Positions 9,080-18,087 of a stretch of DNA of 64,000 nucleotides are shown here, piece by piece. The notes below the pieces were generated by a model. That model was not told where the DNA came from and ran no database searches. It saw only the letters and a list, made by a program, of their open reading frames with translations. Origin of the DNA: Atopobium sp. oral taxon 199 str. F0494 (GTDB taxonomy: Bacteria > Actinomycetota > Coriobacteriia > Coriobacteriales > Atopobiaceae); contig NZ_KE150486.1 in NCBI RefSeq assembly GCF_000411555.1, positions 806,001-870,000 on the forward strand. The letters run 5' to 3'. The first letter of the stretch is position 1. Each line of letters begins with the position of its first letter. Both the position numbers and the translations under genes were made by a program.

Positions 9080-9520
9080 TTAAGAGCGCTCACTTAAATA
9101 CTGAGTAATTTCCTCTTTTTTGAGCTTTCTCACACTTGTATAGGGAAACTCTTTATACGCCGCTGCCGAGAACAGAGGCGCCATCTGGGAGCACTTTTTA
9201 TCCCTGTGCTTTTTGAGGAATTCCTCTAAATCGGTAACAGTTGGAAAAATTTTATACGAGAGTCTCTTGTTCGCATCTTGCAACTCGTAAATACCACATG
9301 CAGTTTTTACCGTATAGTCAGCGGCGCGTAAGTAAAGCTTGGCAATTTCAAGCGACTTAAAGGGGAAATTCCACCTCTGCAAGCCTCTCTTTGGATCTCG
9401 CTCAATACAGATGCAGCGGCCGCAGGTACCGCATATATACTGCGTGTGATGCTCCAGACATTCCAAAGGATTGATGAGCGGGGTAATCCTTCTATCGTCA
9501 ACGTAGCATTCCTCGCACAT
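9080..9520 (-). CDS. Cys-rich conserved hypothetical protein
   Basis: 146 residues, no recognised function. The N-terminal 50 residues carry CEEC, then a CxxH-like spacing in LECLEHHTQYICGTCGRCICIERD, which looks like one or two zinc sites. The middle (RWNFPFKSLEIAKLYLRAADY) is helical and the C-terminus is Lys/Glu-rich. There is no signal peptide or membrane segment, so it is probably cytoplasmic. A start at MCEECYVDD is supported by AAAGGAGGCTGAG just upstream. I have the impression of similar proteins in other Firmicutes and Coriobacteriia, but cannot verify that here. Confidence 0.75.
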   Translation of the reverse strand: MCEECYVDDRRITPLINPLECLEHHTQYICGTCGRCICIERDPKRGLQRWNFPFKSLEIAKLYLRAADYTVKTACGIYELQDANKRLSYKIFPTVTDLEEFLKKHRDKKCSQMAPLFSAAAYKEFPYTSVRKLKKEEITQYLSERS

Positions 9521-9742
9521 CTCAGCCTCCTTTTCGTATCAACCTGTCTCTATGGAAGCATAGTACGGCGACAAGAACGCATGTCTCGAAGCATTATTCA
9601 GTTCACAAAATAAACTTCTCCTCACGATAGTTAACTTTTTATGATGGGTATCTCCTTGCAGCAGGCACCTGCTGATGTCAAGGGGCGTGTAGTCGTCAAT
9701 CCGACAGCTCAAAGAAAAATACAATTTCTGCTTTCGCTCAAA

Positions 9743-9753
9743 CGTGCTATAGT
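9743..9753 (+). promoter_or_regulatory. Candidate extended -10 promoter for the riboswitch transcript
   Basis: TGCTATAGT at 9745-9753 is an extended -10 (TGn plus TATAGT), about 12 bp upstream of the first paired bases of the FMN riboswitch, which is where transcription should begin. No strong -35 is seen. The preceding gap from 9521 holds no credible gene. Confidence 0.45.
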
Positions 9754-9764
9754 TCCTCATGACA

Positions 9765-9908
9765 GTTTCAGGAAAGGGTGAGATTCCCTACTGGTGGTGA
9801 CGTTTGAGACAGATAAAAGCCTGCTCGATCAAACGAAGTCCGCGACCCGCGCAAGCGGTTGACTTGGTGAGATTCCAAGACCAACGGTATAGTCCGGATG
9901 GGAGAAGC
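9765..9908 (+). promoter_or_regulatory. FMN riboswitch (RFN element)
   Basis: Conserved RFN blocks are all present: AGGGTGAGATTCCCTACTGG at about 9775, AGTCCGCGACCCGCGCAAGC at about 9837, TTGGTGAGATTCCAAGACC at about 9864, and AGTCCGGATGGGAGAAG ending near 9907. It precedes a riboflavin-type ECF transporter. The ribosome-binding site GGAG (9909-9912) begins directly after the element. A distal GTTTC (9765-9769) could pair with GAAAC (9912-9916), extending the basal helix into the ribosome-binding site. This arrangement suggests FMN-dependent control of translation start. Confidence 0.95.
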
Positions 9909-9918
9909 GGAGAAACCC

Positions 9919-10566
9919 ATGCCTACAACTCATGACACAACAGCCGAACCTCAAGGCGTCTCGCACAACGCAACCGCCGGCACCCGGAGCGCCTCACACG
10001 CCACCAGCCTCTCAAGCGGAGGGTGGAGCACCAGGCGCATTGCTCTTCTCGCCGTGCTCTGCGCGGCGGCGGCAATCTGTACGCTGGTACTGCAGTTTCC
10101 TATCCTGCCGGGCATTACGTTTCTCAAGTATGATCCCTCGGGCATCATCGCGCTCATTGCGGGCATCGCCTATGGACCGGCCGCGGGAGCCGTCGTTTCG
10201 ATTCTTCCCTACCTGGTACATCTTGCAACTGAGTCCGGCATATATGGCACTGTCATGGCAATCCTAGCCACGCTGAGCATGGTGCTCCCTGCGAGCCTCA
10301 TAATCCACGGACACGCCACAAGTGTCAAAGGGGCCATTCCGGGACTCGTCGTAGGGGGCGTCGTCAGCGTTGCCACGTGCATCCTTGGAAACCTTGCGGT
10401 AACGCCGCTCTACACTGGCATGAGCATCGATGCCGTCATCGGGCTTATCATTCCGACGCTCCTCCCCTTCAACGTGCTTAAAGTTGTCATCAACGGCATC
10501 GTAACCACTCTCTTACTGCGGTCGACCACGCGCCTGTGGAAGATGCACGCCATCGACGCTTCCTAA
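9919..10566 (+). CDS. ribU: ECF transporter substrate-binding subunit, riboflavin type
   Basis: Membrane-embedded S component of an energy-coupling-factor importer. About 215 residues: a Ser/Thr/Ala-rich N-terminal extension of about 40 residues, then five to six hydrophobic segments. The family-typical stretch FLKYDPSGIIALIAGIAYG follows the first helix and is characteristic of RibU. The FMN riboswitch immediately upstream supports riboflavin as substrate. Start chosen at ATG 9919 with GGAG six bases upstream; the longer frame from 9898 begins inside the conserved riboswitch core. It overlaps the upstream end of the following ATPase frame and forms an operon with ecfAA' and ecfT. Confidence 0.93.
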   Translation: MPTTHDTTAEPQGVSHNATAGTRSASHATSLSSGGWSTRRIALLAVLCAAAAICTLVLQFPILPGITFLKYDPSGIIALIAGIAYGPAAGAVVSILPYLVHLATESGIYGTVMAILATLSMVLPASLIIHGHATSVKGAIPGLVVGGVVSVATCILGNLAVTPLYTGMSIDAVIGLIIPTLLPFNVLKVVINGIVTTLLLRSTTRLWKMHAIDAS

Positions 10567-10577
10567 GCGGAACTCCC

Positions 10578-12560
10578 GTGAGTACTTCTTCCGCACAGCT
10601 CAGAGGGTCTGAGGCGCCGCAACCCAAAGAGACGCGAGGCACAGCGATACAGCCCGAAGCGACACAATCCGAGACGGCACAGCGTGAAACGCCCCGAACT
10701 ATTGCACACCTCAGTGACGTTACCTACATCTACGAGAACGGCACTATTGCCCTCGATGGCATCTCTCTTGAGATTCCAGCAGGTCAGAGGACCTGTATCG
10801 TAGGAGCTAATGGCAGTGGCAAATCGACGCTCGCCTCAATTCTCTGCGGGCTTTCTGCTCCCGACTCAGGCTCTGTTATGCTTGCAGGCGAGAAGGTCTT
10901 CGCAGATGGAAAGGCAGACTTTACCGCCTATGCCCATGCATGCCGACAGTTGGGTCTGGTGTTTCAAAATCCCGAAGACCAAATTGTTACGAGTCTGGTA
11001 GATGAAGATATCGCCTTTGGCCCCGAAAATCTCCAGGTACCAAGCGCAAAGATTGACAGCCTTGTCCGGCGTGAGCTCAAGCGCGTTGCCATGACAGACT
11101 TTGCCCAAAGAGATCCCTCAACGCTCTCCGGCGGCCAGCTGCAGCGTGTTGCTATTGCAGGCGCTCTGGCGATGGATCCAAAGCTACTGGTACTTGACGA
11201 GCCTTCCGCCTCACTGGATGCCATCGGGCGACGCGGCGTTATGAAGCTCGTTAAAAAGCTCTGCCAAGATGGGTGCACGATTGCCCATATCACGCATTTC
11301 ATGGATGAAGTTGTGAACGCCGACCAGGTCATTGCCTTGGATCACGGACACGTAGCCTTCGCGGGACCACCGGCCGATTTCTTTATACAACAAAATCTTG
11401 TCGCCTCGTTGGAACTTGAAGAACCCTTTGAGGTGCAGCTTCAGGATCGCCTTCGCGAGAAGGGCTTTGAAGTCCCTTGGACTCTCGACTCGGAGCAGCT
11501 CAAAGACTCGATAATGGAGTTGCTTGCTGTCCTACGCTCGGACTCGAAAACAAAACCTACCGCAGGTACGACCGCAGGCGGCACCGCCACCACGGCCACC
11601 GGCGATGCCGCAACCGGCACCGCCACCACGGCTGCAACCAGTATCGCAGCCGAAAGCGTCAAAGAAGACCTTGTTGCCGTCTCCCACGTCACTCAGACCT
11701 TCGGCGTAGAGACCGGCCGCAAGCACAAGCTCTTCTCGACACGTGCACAAACGCACCGCAGTAACAGTATCCGCGCCTTGGACGACGTAAGCTTTACGCT
11801 ACAGGAGTGCTCCTCAACTGCTATTATCGGCGCAACCGGATCGGGCAAATCGACCCTTGCCCGCCTGCTCTGCGCGCTGAGCACTCCCGACTCGGGAACC
11901 ATTGTGATCAACGGCTACAACACTTCCAACAGACGTCACCGAAAACTGCTCCATGGTATTGTCGGCTTTGTCATGCAACGGCCTGAGCGGCAGCTTTTTG
12001 CTGAGAGCGTATTCAAAGACGTCGCCTTCGGTCCCGAAAATTTGGGACTTTCCCCGCAAGACGTCAATGCCCGTGTGGTTCATGCACTTGAGCTTGCCGG
12101 ACTCCAGAACAAAGCCGATGTTTCGCCATTCGAGCTTTCCGGCGGCCAGCAGCGACTCTGCGCTGTCGCCGGCGTGCTTGCCATGCAGCCGCGCATTCTT
12201 GTTTTGGATGAGCCGACCGCCGGGCTTGATCCTCATGCCAGAGCCAAGCTCCGCGCCCTGCTCGATCAGGTCAAATCATCAGGCGCCACGCTGATTGAGG
12301 TCACGCACTCCATGGACGACGCCGCGCTGGCGGACCGGCTTATCGTGCTGTCCCAAGGCTCTATCGTCGGCAATGATACGCCTCTCAAGGTGTTCACAAC
12401 GCTTGGCGAGAAGTACCTCCGCCAGATAGGCCTGAGCGTACCCAAAGCGCTTATATGGGCAGACGCTCTCGCGGAAGCCACCGGCACAAACCTTGGCCGA
12501 CCACTTACTCTTGACGAACTGACCGGCGCGCTTTTTGACGCTTTGAACGGTGATGCTTAA
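10578..12560 (+). CDS. ecfA: Fused energy-coupling factor ATPase EcfA-EcfA'
   Basis: Two ABC ATPase domains in one chain, about 660 residues. Domain 1: Walker A GANGSGKS, Q-loop FQNPEDQIV, signature LSGGQLQRVA, Walker B LLVLDEPSASLD. Domain 2: GATGSGKS, MQRPERQLF, LSGGQQRLCA, ILVLDEPTAGLD. The linker is an Ala/Thr/Gly-rich low-complexity stretch (TAGTTAGGTATTATGDAATG and on), and a further insertion (HKLFSTRAQTHRSN) lies early in domain 2. Energises the RibU S component with EcfT. GTG 10578 is the likely start because upstream codons overlap ribU; not certain. The stop overlaps the ecfT start by one base. Confidence 0.92.
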   Translation: MSTSSAQLRGSEAPQPKETRGTAIQPEATQSETAQRETPRTIAHLSDVTYIYENGTIALDGISLEIPAGQRTCIVGANGSGKSTLASILCGLSAPDSGSVMLAGEKVFADGKADFTAYAHACRQLGLVFQNPEDQIVTSLVDEDIAFGPENLQVPSAKIDSLVRRELKRVAMTDFAQRDPSTLSGGQLQRVAIAGALAMDPKLLVLDEPSASLDAIGRRGVMKLVKKLCQDGCTIAHITHFMDEVVNADQVIALDHGHVAFAGPPADFFIQQNLVASLELEEPFEVQLQDRLREKGFEVPWTLDSEQLKDSIMELLAVLRSDSKTKPTAGTTAGGTATTATGDAATGTATTAATSIAAESVKEDLVAVSHVTQTFGVETGRKHKLFSTRAQTHRSNSIRALDDVSFTLQECSSTAIIGATGSGKSTLARLLCALSTPDSGTIVINGYNTSNRRHRKLLHGIVGFVMQRPERQLFAESVFKDVAFGPENLGLSPQDVNARVVHALELAGLQNKADVSPFELSGGQQRLCAVAGVLAMQPRILVLDEPTAGLDPHARAKLRALLDQVKSSGATLIEVTHSMDDAALADRLIVLSQGSIVGNDTPLKVFTTLGEKYLRQIGLSVPKALIWADALAEATGTNLGRPLTLDELTGALFDALNGDA

Positions 12561-13360
12561 TGTCATGTAAGCTCACTATCGGCCGGTACTACCATGCATC
12601 GTCCATCGTCCATCGGCTGAATCCCACGGTAAAAAGCGTTTGCGCGCTGCTGCTCATACTTGCGTCGTTCTTTGTAAAAACACCGCTGCAGCTGGCTTTT
12701 TTCTGCGTAATTGCCCTAGCGCTTCTCGCTCTGGCGCACATACCTGTCCGTCACGTCCTGCGCTCTGCTGTTCCGGTAGCCTGGGTTTTGACGGTACTCG
12801 CCCTTTGTAACCTCCTTCTGGTGCGGGGTGGAGACACCCTGGTTGCTGCGGAGTTCGTAGTCATTACCTCCGCTGGCGTCTGGGCGGCTATTCTCTATCC
12901 CATACGCGTTTTTGCCGCCATCCTTATCGGCATGCTGCTCATGCTCACCACCACGCCTAACGACCTCGGCAAAGCGTTCGATACGGCACTCTCGCCGCTC
13001 TCGCGTATCGGGTTGCCCGGTCACGAGCTTGCCATGGTTTTCTCGCTTATGCTGCGTTTTATCCCAACGCTCTCTGCGGACGCGACCTCCATTACCGAGG
13101 CTCAAGAAGCGCGAGGCGGAAGCGCTCGTCATGGCTCACTTATCCAGCGCTGTCGGGCGTTGCAGTCGATTACGGTGGCGCTTATCGCCAGCTCCTTGCG
13201 ACATGCGGAGAACCTTGCGCGAGCCCTTGATGCTCGCAACTATGTTGCCGCAGCCCCGCGCACCTCATGGCGCCAGACTCGCTTTACCTTCCGAGAGGCT
13301 GCGTCCCTGCTTGTTACAGCCGCGGTTATTGCTGGTATCTTTGTACTTGCGTTGGTTTGA
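12560..13360 (+). CDS. ecfT: ECF transporter transmembrane scaffold EcfT
   Basis: 266 residues with about five membrane segments (FFVKTPLQLAFFCVIALALL, VAWVLTVLALCNLLLV and others). The cytoplasmic coupling helices carry the EcfT family signature EAQEARG (residues about 180-190) and a second Ala-Arg-Gly-like motif ALDARNY, which contact the ATPases. The start codon overlaps the stop of the ATPase gene (TAATG), indicating translational coupling. Because the module is co-transcribed behind an FMN riboswitch, the energising components themselves should fall under FMN control. Confidence 0.93.
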   Translation: MSCKLTIGRYYHASSIVHRLNPTVKSVCALLLILASFFVKTPLQLAFFCVIALALLALAHIPVRHVLRSAVPVAWVLTVLALCNLLLVRGGDTLVAAEFVVITSAGVWAAILYPIRVFAAILIGMLLMLTTTPNDLGKAFDTALSPLSRIGLPGHELAMVFSLMLRFIPTLSADATSITEAQEARGGSARHGSLIQRCRALQSITVALIASSLRHAENLARALDARNYVAAAPRTSWRQTRFTFREAASLLVTAAVIAGIFVLALV

Positions 13361-13513
13361 GGGATTGCTCCTTGACTGATAAACCACTCGCATCCATCGG
13401 ACAAAACTTGTTACAAAACAGGCACTTCTCGCCAAACACCGCCGTCATACCGCAAACGTACCGTAGAATAGAGACACTCGACGAAAGCGCTCGTGCACGG
13501 GAAAGGTGAACCT

Positions 13514-16500
13514 ATGGTCTTGCGTGTCTATGTCCAGAGAAGAACCGGTTTCGAAGGCGAAGCAACCGCCCTCCTGAAAGAGATCCGAGATTCGCTTGGT
13601 ATCACCGCGCTGCAAGAGGTAGACCTTATCAACCGCTATGACGTCGAAGGCATCTCCGAAGAGCTTTTTGAATCCTGCATTCCTACGGTTTTCTCCGAGC
13701 CGCAATCGGATTGCGCTTTTCGCACTATGCCTGAGCCTCGCTTTGCAAGCGAGAAGAACCTCCCCGTCCACACCTTTGCCGTTGAATTTCTCCCGGGTCA
13801 GTTTGACCAGCGTGCCGAGTCCGCCGCTGAATGCGTACAGCTTATCAGCCAGGGCGAGCGCCCGATGGTGCGCTCTGCTCGCATCTACGTTCTGGGCGGC
13901 AAGCTGAACGCGGCCGACATCGCCTCCATCAAACGTTTTGTCATCAACCCCATTGAGGCTCGCGAAGCGTCGCTCGACCTGCCCGCTACGCTGAGGTCTG
14001 CCGCTCCCGAACCTGCCGATGTCGAAGTGCTTCGTGGCTTTCGGGAACTAGACGAAGCGGGGCTGAAAGAGTTTCTCGTCACACGCGGCCTTGCCATGGA
14101 CCTCGCCGATCTCACATTCTGCCAGCGCTATTTCACCGACGAGCACCGCGACCCCACCATCACCGAGATTCGCGTCATCGATACGTACTGGTCCGACCAC
14201 TGCCGCCACACGACATTCAACACCGGCATCACCGGTGTTCAGATAGATGATTCCGTGGTACAAGCGGCCTTTGAGCGCTACCTTCACCTGCGCCATGAGC
14301 TTGGGCAAGAAGATCGCGCGGTCTCACTCTGGGATATGGCTACCATCGGCGCGAAGTATCTGCGTAAGCGTGGTATTCTCACCACTTTGGACGAGTCTGA
14401 AGAGATTAACGCCTGCACGGTCAAGGTCAAAGTCGACGTCAATGGTCATGACGAAGACTGGCTCTTCCTGTTCAAAAACGAGACCCACAATCACCCCACC
14501 GAGATCGAACCCTTCGGCGGCGCGGCAACGTGCATCGGCGGCGCTATCCGCGATCCGCTTTCCGGACGCAGCTACGTCTATCAGGCTATGCGCGTAACCG
14601 GCGCAGCAGACCCCACAGTTCCCATCGCAAAAACGCTTCCCGGCAAACTTCCCCAGCGCACCATCGTCCGCACGGCGGCAGCCGGGTACTCTTCTTATGG
14701 CAACCAAATCGGTCTTGCAACGGGTCAGGTCTCGGAGCTCTATCACCCGGGATATATGGCCAAACGCATGGAAATCGGTGCCGTTGTCGGCGCTACGCCT
14801 GCCAATCACGTCCGCCGCGAACGCCCTGCGGACGGTGACGCCATCGTGCTCTTAGGGGGTCGCACCGGTCGCGACGGCATCGGCGGCGCTACAGGCTCAT
14901 CCAAAGCGCACGACTCCGGCTCCATTGAACGTGACGGTGCGGAAGTTCAAAAGGGCAACGCACCTGTTGAGCGCAAGCTTCAGCGCCTCTTTCGCCGTGG
15001 TGACGCGTGCCGCCTAATTAAGCGCTGCAATGATTTCGGCGCCGGCGGCGTCTCCGTTGCCATCGGAGAGCTCGCCGACGGCTTGGACATCAACTTGGAC
15101 GCCGTGCCAAAGAAATACGACGGCCTCGATGGCACAGAGCTGGCTATCTCAGAGTCGCAGGAGCGCATGGCGGTAGCGCTGGACCCTGCCGATGTGGAAA
15201 CCTTCCGGCGCTATGCCCGTGAGGAAAACCTTGAATCTACTGTTGTTGCCCGCGTAACCGAAGATCCGCGCCTCGTCATGCGCTGGCGTGGCGAGAAAAT
15301 CGTCAACATCAGCCGCGCGTTTCTCGCCTCAAACGGCGCTCCCAAGTCGACAACGATGCGGCTGAAAAAGCCTGAACCCTATACGCGCTACCAGTCCGCC
15401 TGGACCGGCACAACGCTGCGCGAACGGCTCCACGCGCTGGTAAGCGACTTGAACGTTGCTTCCAACAAAGGGCTTGCCGAACGCTTTGATTCCACCATCG
15501 GAGCGGCTACCGTGCTGATGCCCTTTGGCGGCACACATCAGCTGACCCCCGCGCTCGCTATGGTGGCAAAGCTGCCGGTTTATGGCGAGACAACCACGGT
15601 TTCTGGCATGGCATGGGGCTTCAACCCCTACCTTATGGAGGCCGATCAGTTCCGCGGCGCTTACCTCTCCGTTGTTGAGTCTGTTTCACGCCTGGTAGCA
15701 ACGGGCTTTAATCATACAAAGCTCTACCTGACCTTCCAGGAGTATTTTGAGAAGCTGCGCGACGATCCTGCCCGTTGGGGCAAACCCGCGGCGGCTCTGC
15801 TCGGCGCTCTGATGGCACAGATCGATCTTGGACTGGCGGCTGTCGGCGGCAAGGATTCTATGTCCGGCAGTTTTGAGCAGCTGGACGTCCCGCCCACGCT
15901 TGTTTCTTTTGCAACAGGTCTTGCGAGCGTATCGGACATCATTTCCCCGGAGTTCAAAGGCACCGGGCACCGTCTCATTGCTATCGTGCCCACCTACGAT
16001 GAAACCGGTCTGGTGCCCAAGGCCGACTCTCTCACCACCGCTTTTGAGCTGGTCTATGGCCTTGCGCAGTCTGGATCCGCCCTTGCCGTTACCACACCTG
16101 GCTACGGCGGAGTCGCTGAAGCGCTTTTCAAGAGCTGTCTGGGCAACGGCATAGGCGTTGAACTTGAACCGGAATTTACTACTGACGCGCTCTTTGCGCC
16201 GGCGTACGGCTCCTTTATTGTGGAGCTCAAGCCCGGCGTATCCCTTGACGATGTTGCGGGCGTTACAGTAGCTCCCCTTGGAACCACCGTCTCCGACTAC
16301 ACGCTTTCCGCATGTGGCGAGAAGATCGACCTCGCCTGGCTACAGGAAGCGTGGGAGCGGCCGCTGGAGGGGGTATTCCCTTATCGCAGCGGGAACGCAC
16401 GCGAGGGCGTCGATGCCGTCACGTTTGACGGCAGCCAGGCACGACACACCTACACCGGACCCGCGCTTGTACGCCCTGCAAGCCCCGCTAGCCCCATTGG

Positions 16501-17335
16501 CCCTGTCCGGACTGCTAGCTCTACTTGTCCACGTGTAGTGATTCCCGTCTTCCCGGGAAATAACTGCGAATACGATGTTTCTCGCGCCTTTGAGCGAGCC
16601 GGCGCAAAACCCACTACACTCATTATCAACAACCTCACAGCCGCTGACATTACCGAATCCGCAAACGCGCTTGCTGCAGAGATTGACCGTAGCCAGATTG
16701 TTATGATTCCTGGCGGATTTTCGGGCGGCGACGAACCTGACGGTTCCGCCAAATTCATCTGCGCTCTGTTTCGAGCACCCCAGGTCACAGAGGCTGTCCG
16801 CCGGCTTCTGAATGACCGCGATGGCCTTATGCTAGGCATTTGTAATGGCTTCCAAGCACTAATTAAGCTGGGGCTCGTTCCGTATGGCGATATCCGCCCC
16901 ATGGACGATACCTGCCCCACGCTTACCTTCAATACCATCGGCCACCATCAGAGCAAGCTTGTTCGCACGCGCGTGGCATCAAACCTATCGCCCTGGCTCT
17001 CACGCTGCACGCCCGGTGACATCCACACCATTGCCATCAGTCATGGCGAGGGTCGCTTTGTGGCCTCTGAGGACCTTCTTACCCGTCTTAAAGACGCAGG
17101 TCAAATTGCCACACAGTATGTTGACGCGGGAGGTAATCCCAGCATGGATATCTCGGTCAATCCTAACGGATCCGTTTGGGCCATCGAAGGTATCACCAGT
17201 CCTGACGGTCGTGTGCTTGGCAAGATGGGCCACACTGAACGTGCGGGCTTTGGTCTCTACCGCAACATTCCGGAACTTACGCCAGGCGATCAGTTCCAAC
17301 CGCTCATCGAAGGTGGCGTTGACTACTTTGCGTAA
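13514..17335 (+). CDS. purL: Phosphoribosylformylglycinamidine synthase, long fused form
   Basis: Catalyses ATP- and glutamine-dependent conversion of FGAR to FGAM in purine synthesis. About 1273 residues, fusing PurS-like N-terminal, two AIRS-type synthase and class I glutaminase domains. Visible: NETHNHPTEIEPFGGAATC, GGRTGRDGIGGATGSSKAHD, FGAGGVSVAIGELADG, VGGKDSMSGSF in the synthase, then FPGNNCEYDVSRAFERAGA, GGFSGGDEPDGSA, catalytic Cys in LGICNGFQALI and His in ISHGEGRF. It resembles the clostridial/streptococcal long form that needs no separate PurS or PurQ. A Pro/Ala/Ser linker (VRPASPASPIGPV) joins the glutaminase. ATG 13514 is preferred over a GTG at 13493 because AAAGGTG lies 5-6 nt upstream. 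It stands alone, without other pur genes. Confidence 0.97.
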   Translation: MVLRVYVQRRTGFEGEATALLKEIRDSLGITALQEVDLINRYDVEGISEELFESCIPTVFSEPQSDCAFRTMPEPRFASEKNLPVHTFAVEFLPGQFDQRAESAAECVQLISQGERPMVRSARIYVLGGKLNAADIASIKRFVINPIEAREASLDLPATLRSAAPEPADVEVLRGFRELDEAGLKEFLVTRGLAMDLADLTFCQRYFTDEHRDPTITEIRVIDTYWSDHCRHTTFNTGITGVQIDDSVVQAAFERYLHLRHELGQEDRAVSLWDMATIGAKYLRKRGILTTLDESEEINACTVKVKVDVNGHDEDWLFLFKNETHNHPTEIEPFGGAATCIGGAIRDPLSGRSYVYQAMRVTGAADPTVPIAKTLPGKLPQRTIVRTAAAGYSSYGNQIGLATGQVSELYHPGYMAKRMEIGAVVGATPANHVRRERPADGDAIVLLGGRTGRDGIGGATGSSKAHDSGSIERDGAEVQKGNAPVERKLQRLFRRGDACRLIKRCNDFGAGGVSVAIGELADGLDINLDAVPKKYDGLDGTELAISESQERMAVALDPADVETFRRYAREENLESTVVARVTEDPRLVMRWRGEKIVNISRAFLASNGAPKSTTMRLKKPEPYTRYQSAWTGTTLRERLHALVSDLNVASNKGLAERFDSTIGAATVLMPFGGTHQLTPALAMVAKLPVYGETTTVSGMAWGFNPYLMEADQFRGAYLSVVESVSRLVATGFNHTKLYLTFQEYFEKLRDDPARWGKPAAALLGALMAQIDLGLAAVGGKDSMSGSFEQLDVPPTLVSFATGLASVSDIISPEFKGTGHRLIAIVPTYDETGLVPKADSLTTAFELVYGLAQSGSALAVTTPGYGGVAEALFKSCLGNGIGVELEPEFTTDALFAPAYGSFIVELKPGVSLDDVAGVTVAPLGTTVSDYTLSACGEKIDLAWLQEAWERPLEGVFPYRSGNAREGVDAVTFDGSQARHTYTGPALVRPASPASPIGPVRTASSTCPRVVIPVFPGNNCEYDVSRAFERAGAKPTTLIINNLTAADITESANALAAEIDRSQIVMIPGGFSGGDEPDGSAKFICALFRAPQVTEAVRRLLNDRDGLMLGICNGFQALIKLGLVPYGDIRPMDDTCPTLTFNTIGHHQSKLVRTRVASNLSPWLSRCTPGDIHTIAISHGEGRFVASEDLLTRLKDAGQIATQYVDAGGNPSMDISVNPNGSVWAIEGITSPDGRVLGKMGHTERAGFGLYRNIPELTPGDQFQPLIEGGVDYFA

Positions 17336-17343
17336 AGGAAACA

Positions 17344-17664
17344 CTACTCAACAGGACCGGTATAGCCTCTGATACCTCCGATATTGCGTACGCTTGTATA
17401 GCCCATCTGCTTCAGGGCTTTCATAGCGCGTGCGCTACGAGCCCCACTTGCGCAGTATAGAAAGAGCGGAACCGCAATATCGGAAACAGTGGAGGAAATC
17501 TTTCCAATGCTGGAAAGAGGCACGTTCACTGCACCTTTTATATGGCCTGACGCATATTCATCTGCCTCGCGAACGTCCACCAGAATGGCGCCTGAAGTCT
17601 CACGAGCTTCAGCAACGCCTTCGTTGATATTTGCTCCACCGCCAAAGAAAGAAAAGATACTCAT
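17344..17664 (-). CDS. Rhodanese-like single-domain protein
   Basis: About 106 residues. Rhodanese fold with ILVDVREADEYASGHIKGAVNVPL, the active-site loop LYCASGARSARA containing the sulfur-accepting Cys, and GYTSVRNIGGIRGYTG at the end. The N-terminus MSIFSFFGGGANINEG is typical of short bacterial versions. Could be a sulfurtransferase for thiosulfate or persulfide; substrate unknown. The internal ATG at 17664 is used because AAGGA lies just upstream of it. Convergent with purL, eight bases between stops. Its upstream region holds tandem repeats and a 38-bp palindrome. Confidence 0.88.
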   Translation of the reverse strand: MSIFSFFGGGANINEGVAEARETSGAILVDVREADEYASGHIKGAVNVPLSSIGKISSTVSDIAVPLFLYCASGARSARAMKALKQMGYTSVRNIGGIRGYTGPVE

Positions 17665-17728
17665 AGTGTTCCTTGTTTTTAAAACATACCCATATCGATA
17701 ATAGCGAAGATTGCAGACTACAAGCAGC

Positions 17729-17807
17729 CACATACAGCTACTAGCGGCTATGCCGACTATGTGCAGTTATGCGCAGCTATGTGCCATTACACGCAGCTAT
17801 GTGCAGC
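17729..17807. repeat. 10-bp degenerate tandem repeat
   Basis: About eight units related to TATGTGCAGC, one slightly short, just upstream of the rhodanese gene. In-phase repetition is clear from 17751 to 17807. Confidence 0.75.
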
Positions 17808-17838
17808 CTTTCTAGCTACACAATTATAAAATGAGGCT

Positions 17839-17876
17839 TGTTGGCGATGTACCATAATTATGGTACATCGCCAACA
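17839..17876. promoter_or_regulatory. 38-bp perfect palindrome
   Basis: Each arm reads TGTTGGCGATGTACCATAA and the centre is AATT at 17856-17859; the two halves are exact reverse complements with no loop. It sits in the 423-bp gap between the divergent rhodanese start (17664) and the end of the ABC exporter gene (18088). With no T-run and no loop it looks more like a protein-binding operator or an end-joined element than a terminator. No neighbouring regulator gene is present. Confidence 0.8.
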
Positions 17877-17893
17877 GACACAAAAACAAAATT

Positions 17894-17937
17894 CATTAGC
17901 CTATACAAGACTCATTAGCCTGTACAATTCATTAGCT
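17894..17937. repeat. CATTAGCC(A/G)TACAA tandem repeats
   Basis: Three copies of a 17-19 bp unit starting CATTAG at 17894, 17913 and 17930. A little further on, CCGCCAGACTGTT at about 18045 repeats the 3' end of the ABC gene (about 18100-18112), so the flank seems built from local duplications. No gene is seen in 17877-18087. Confidence 0.65.
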
Positions 17938-18087
17938 CATAATTCACAAACCAAGGCCCAGTTAACAAGCATGATTCCTGCAGGCGTAGGCAAACCTATT
18001 AGCCTAGTGTGGACATCACTTGCGGCAAGGCACTCACTCCACCCGCCAGACTGTTCCGCCAAGACACACACCCACAAAACTCTTACG

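Noticed and set aside
9539-9760. 73-codon minus-strand frame before the riboswitch
   Set aside because: It covers the probable promoter region of the riboswitch transcript, has no ribosome-binding site and no protein-like pattern.
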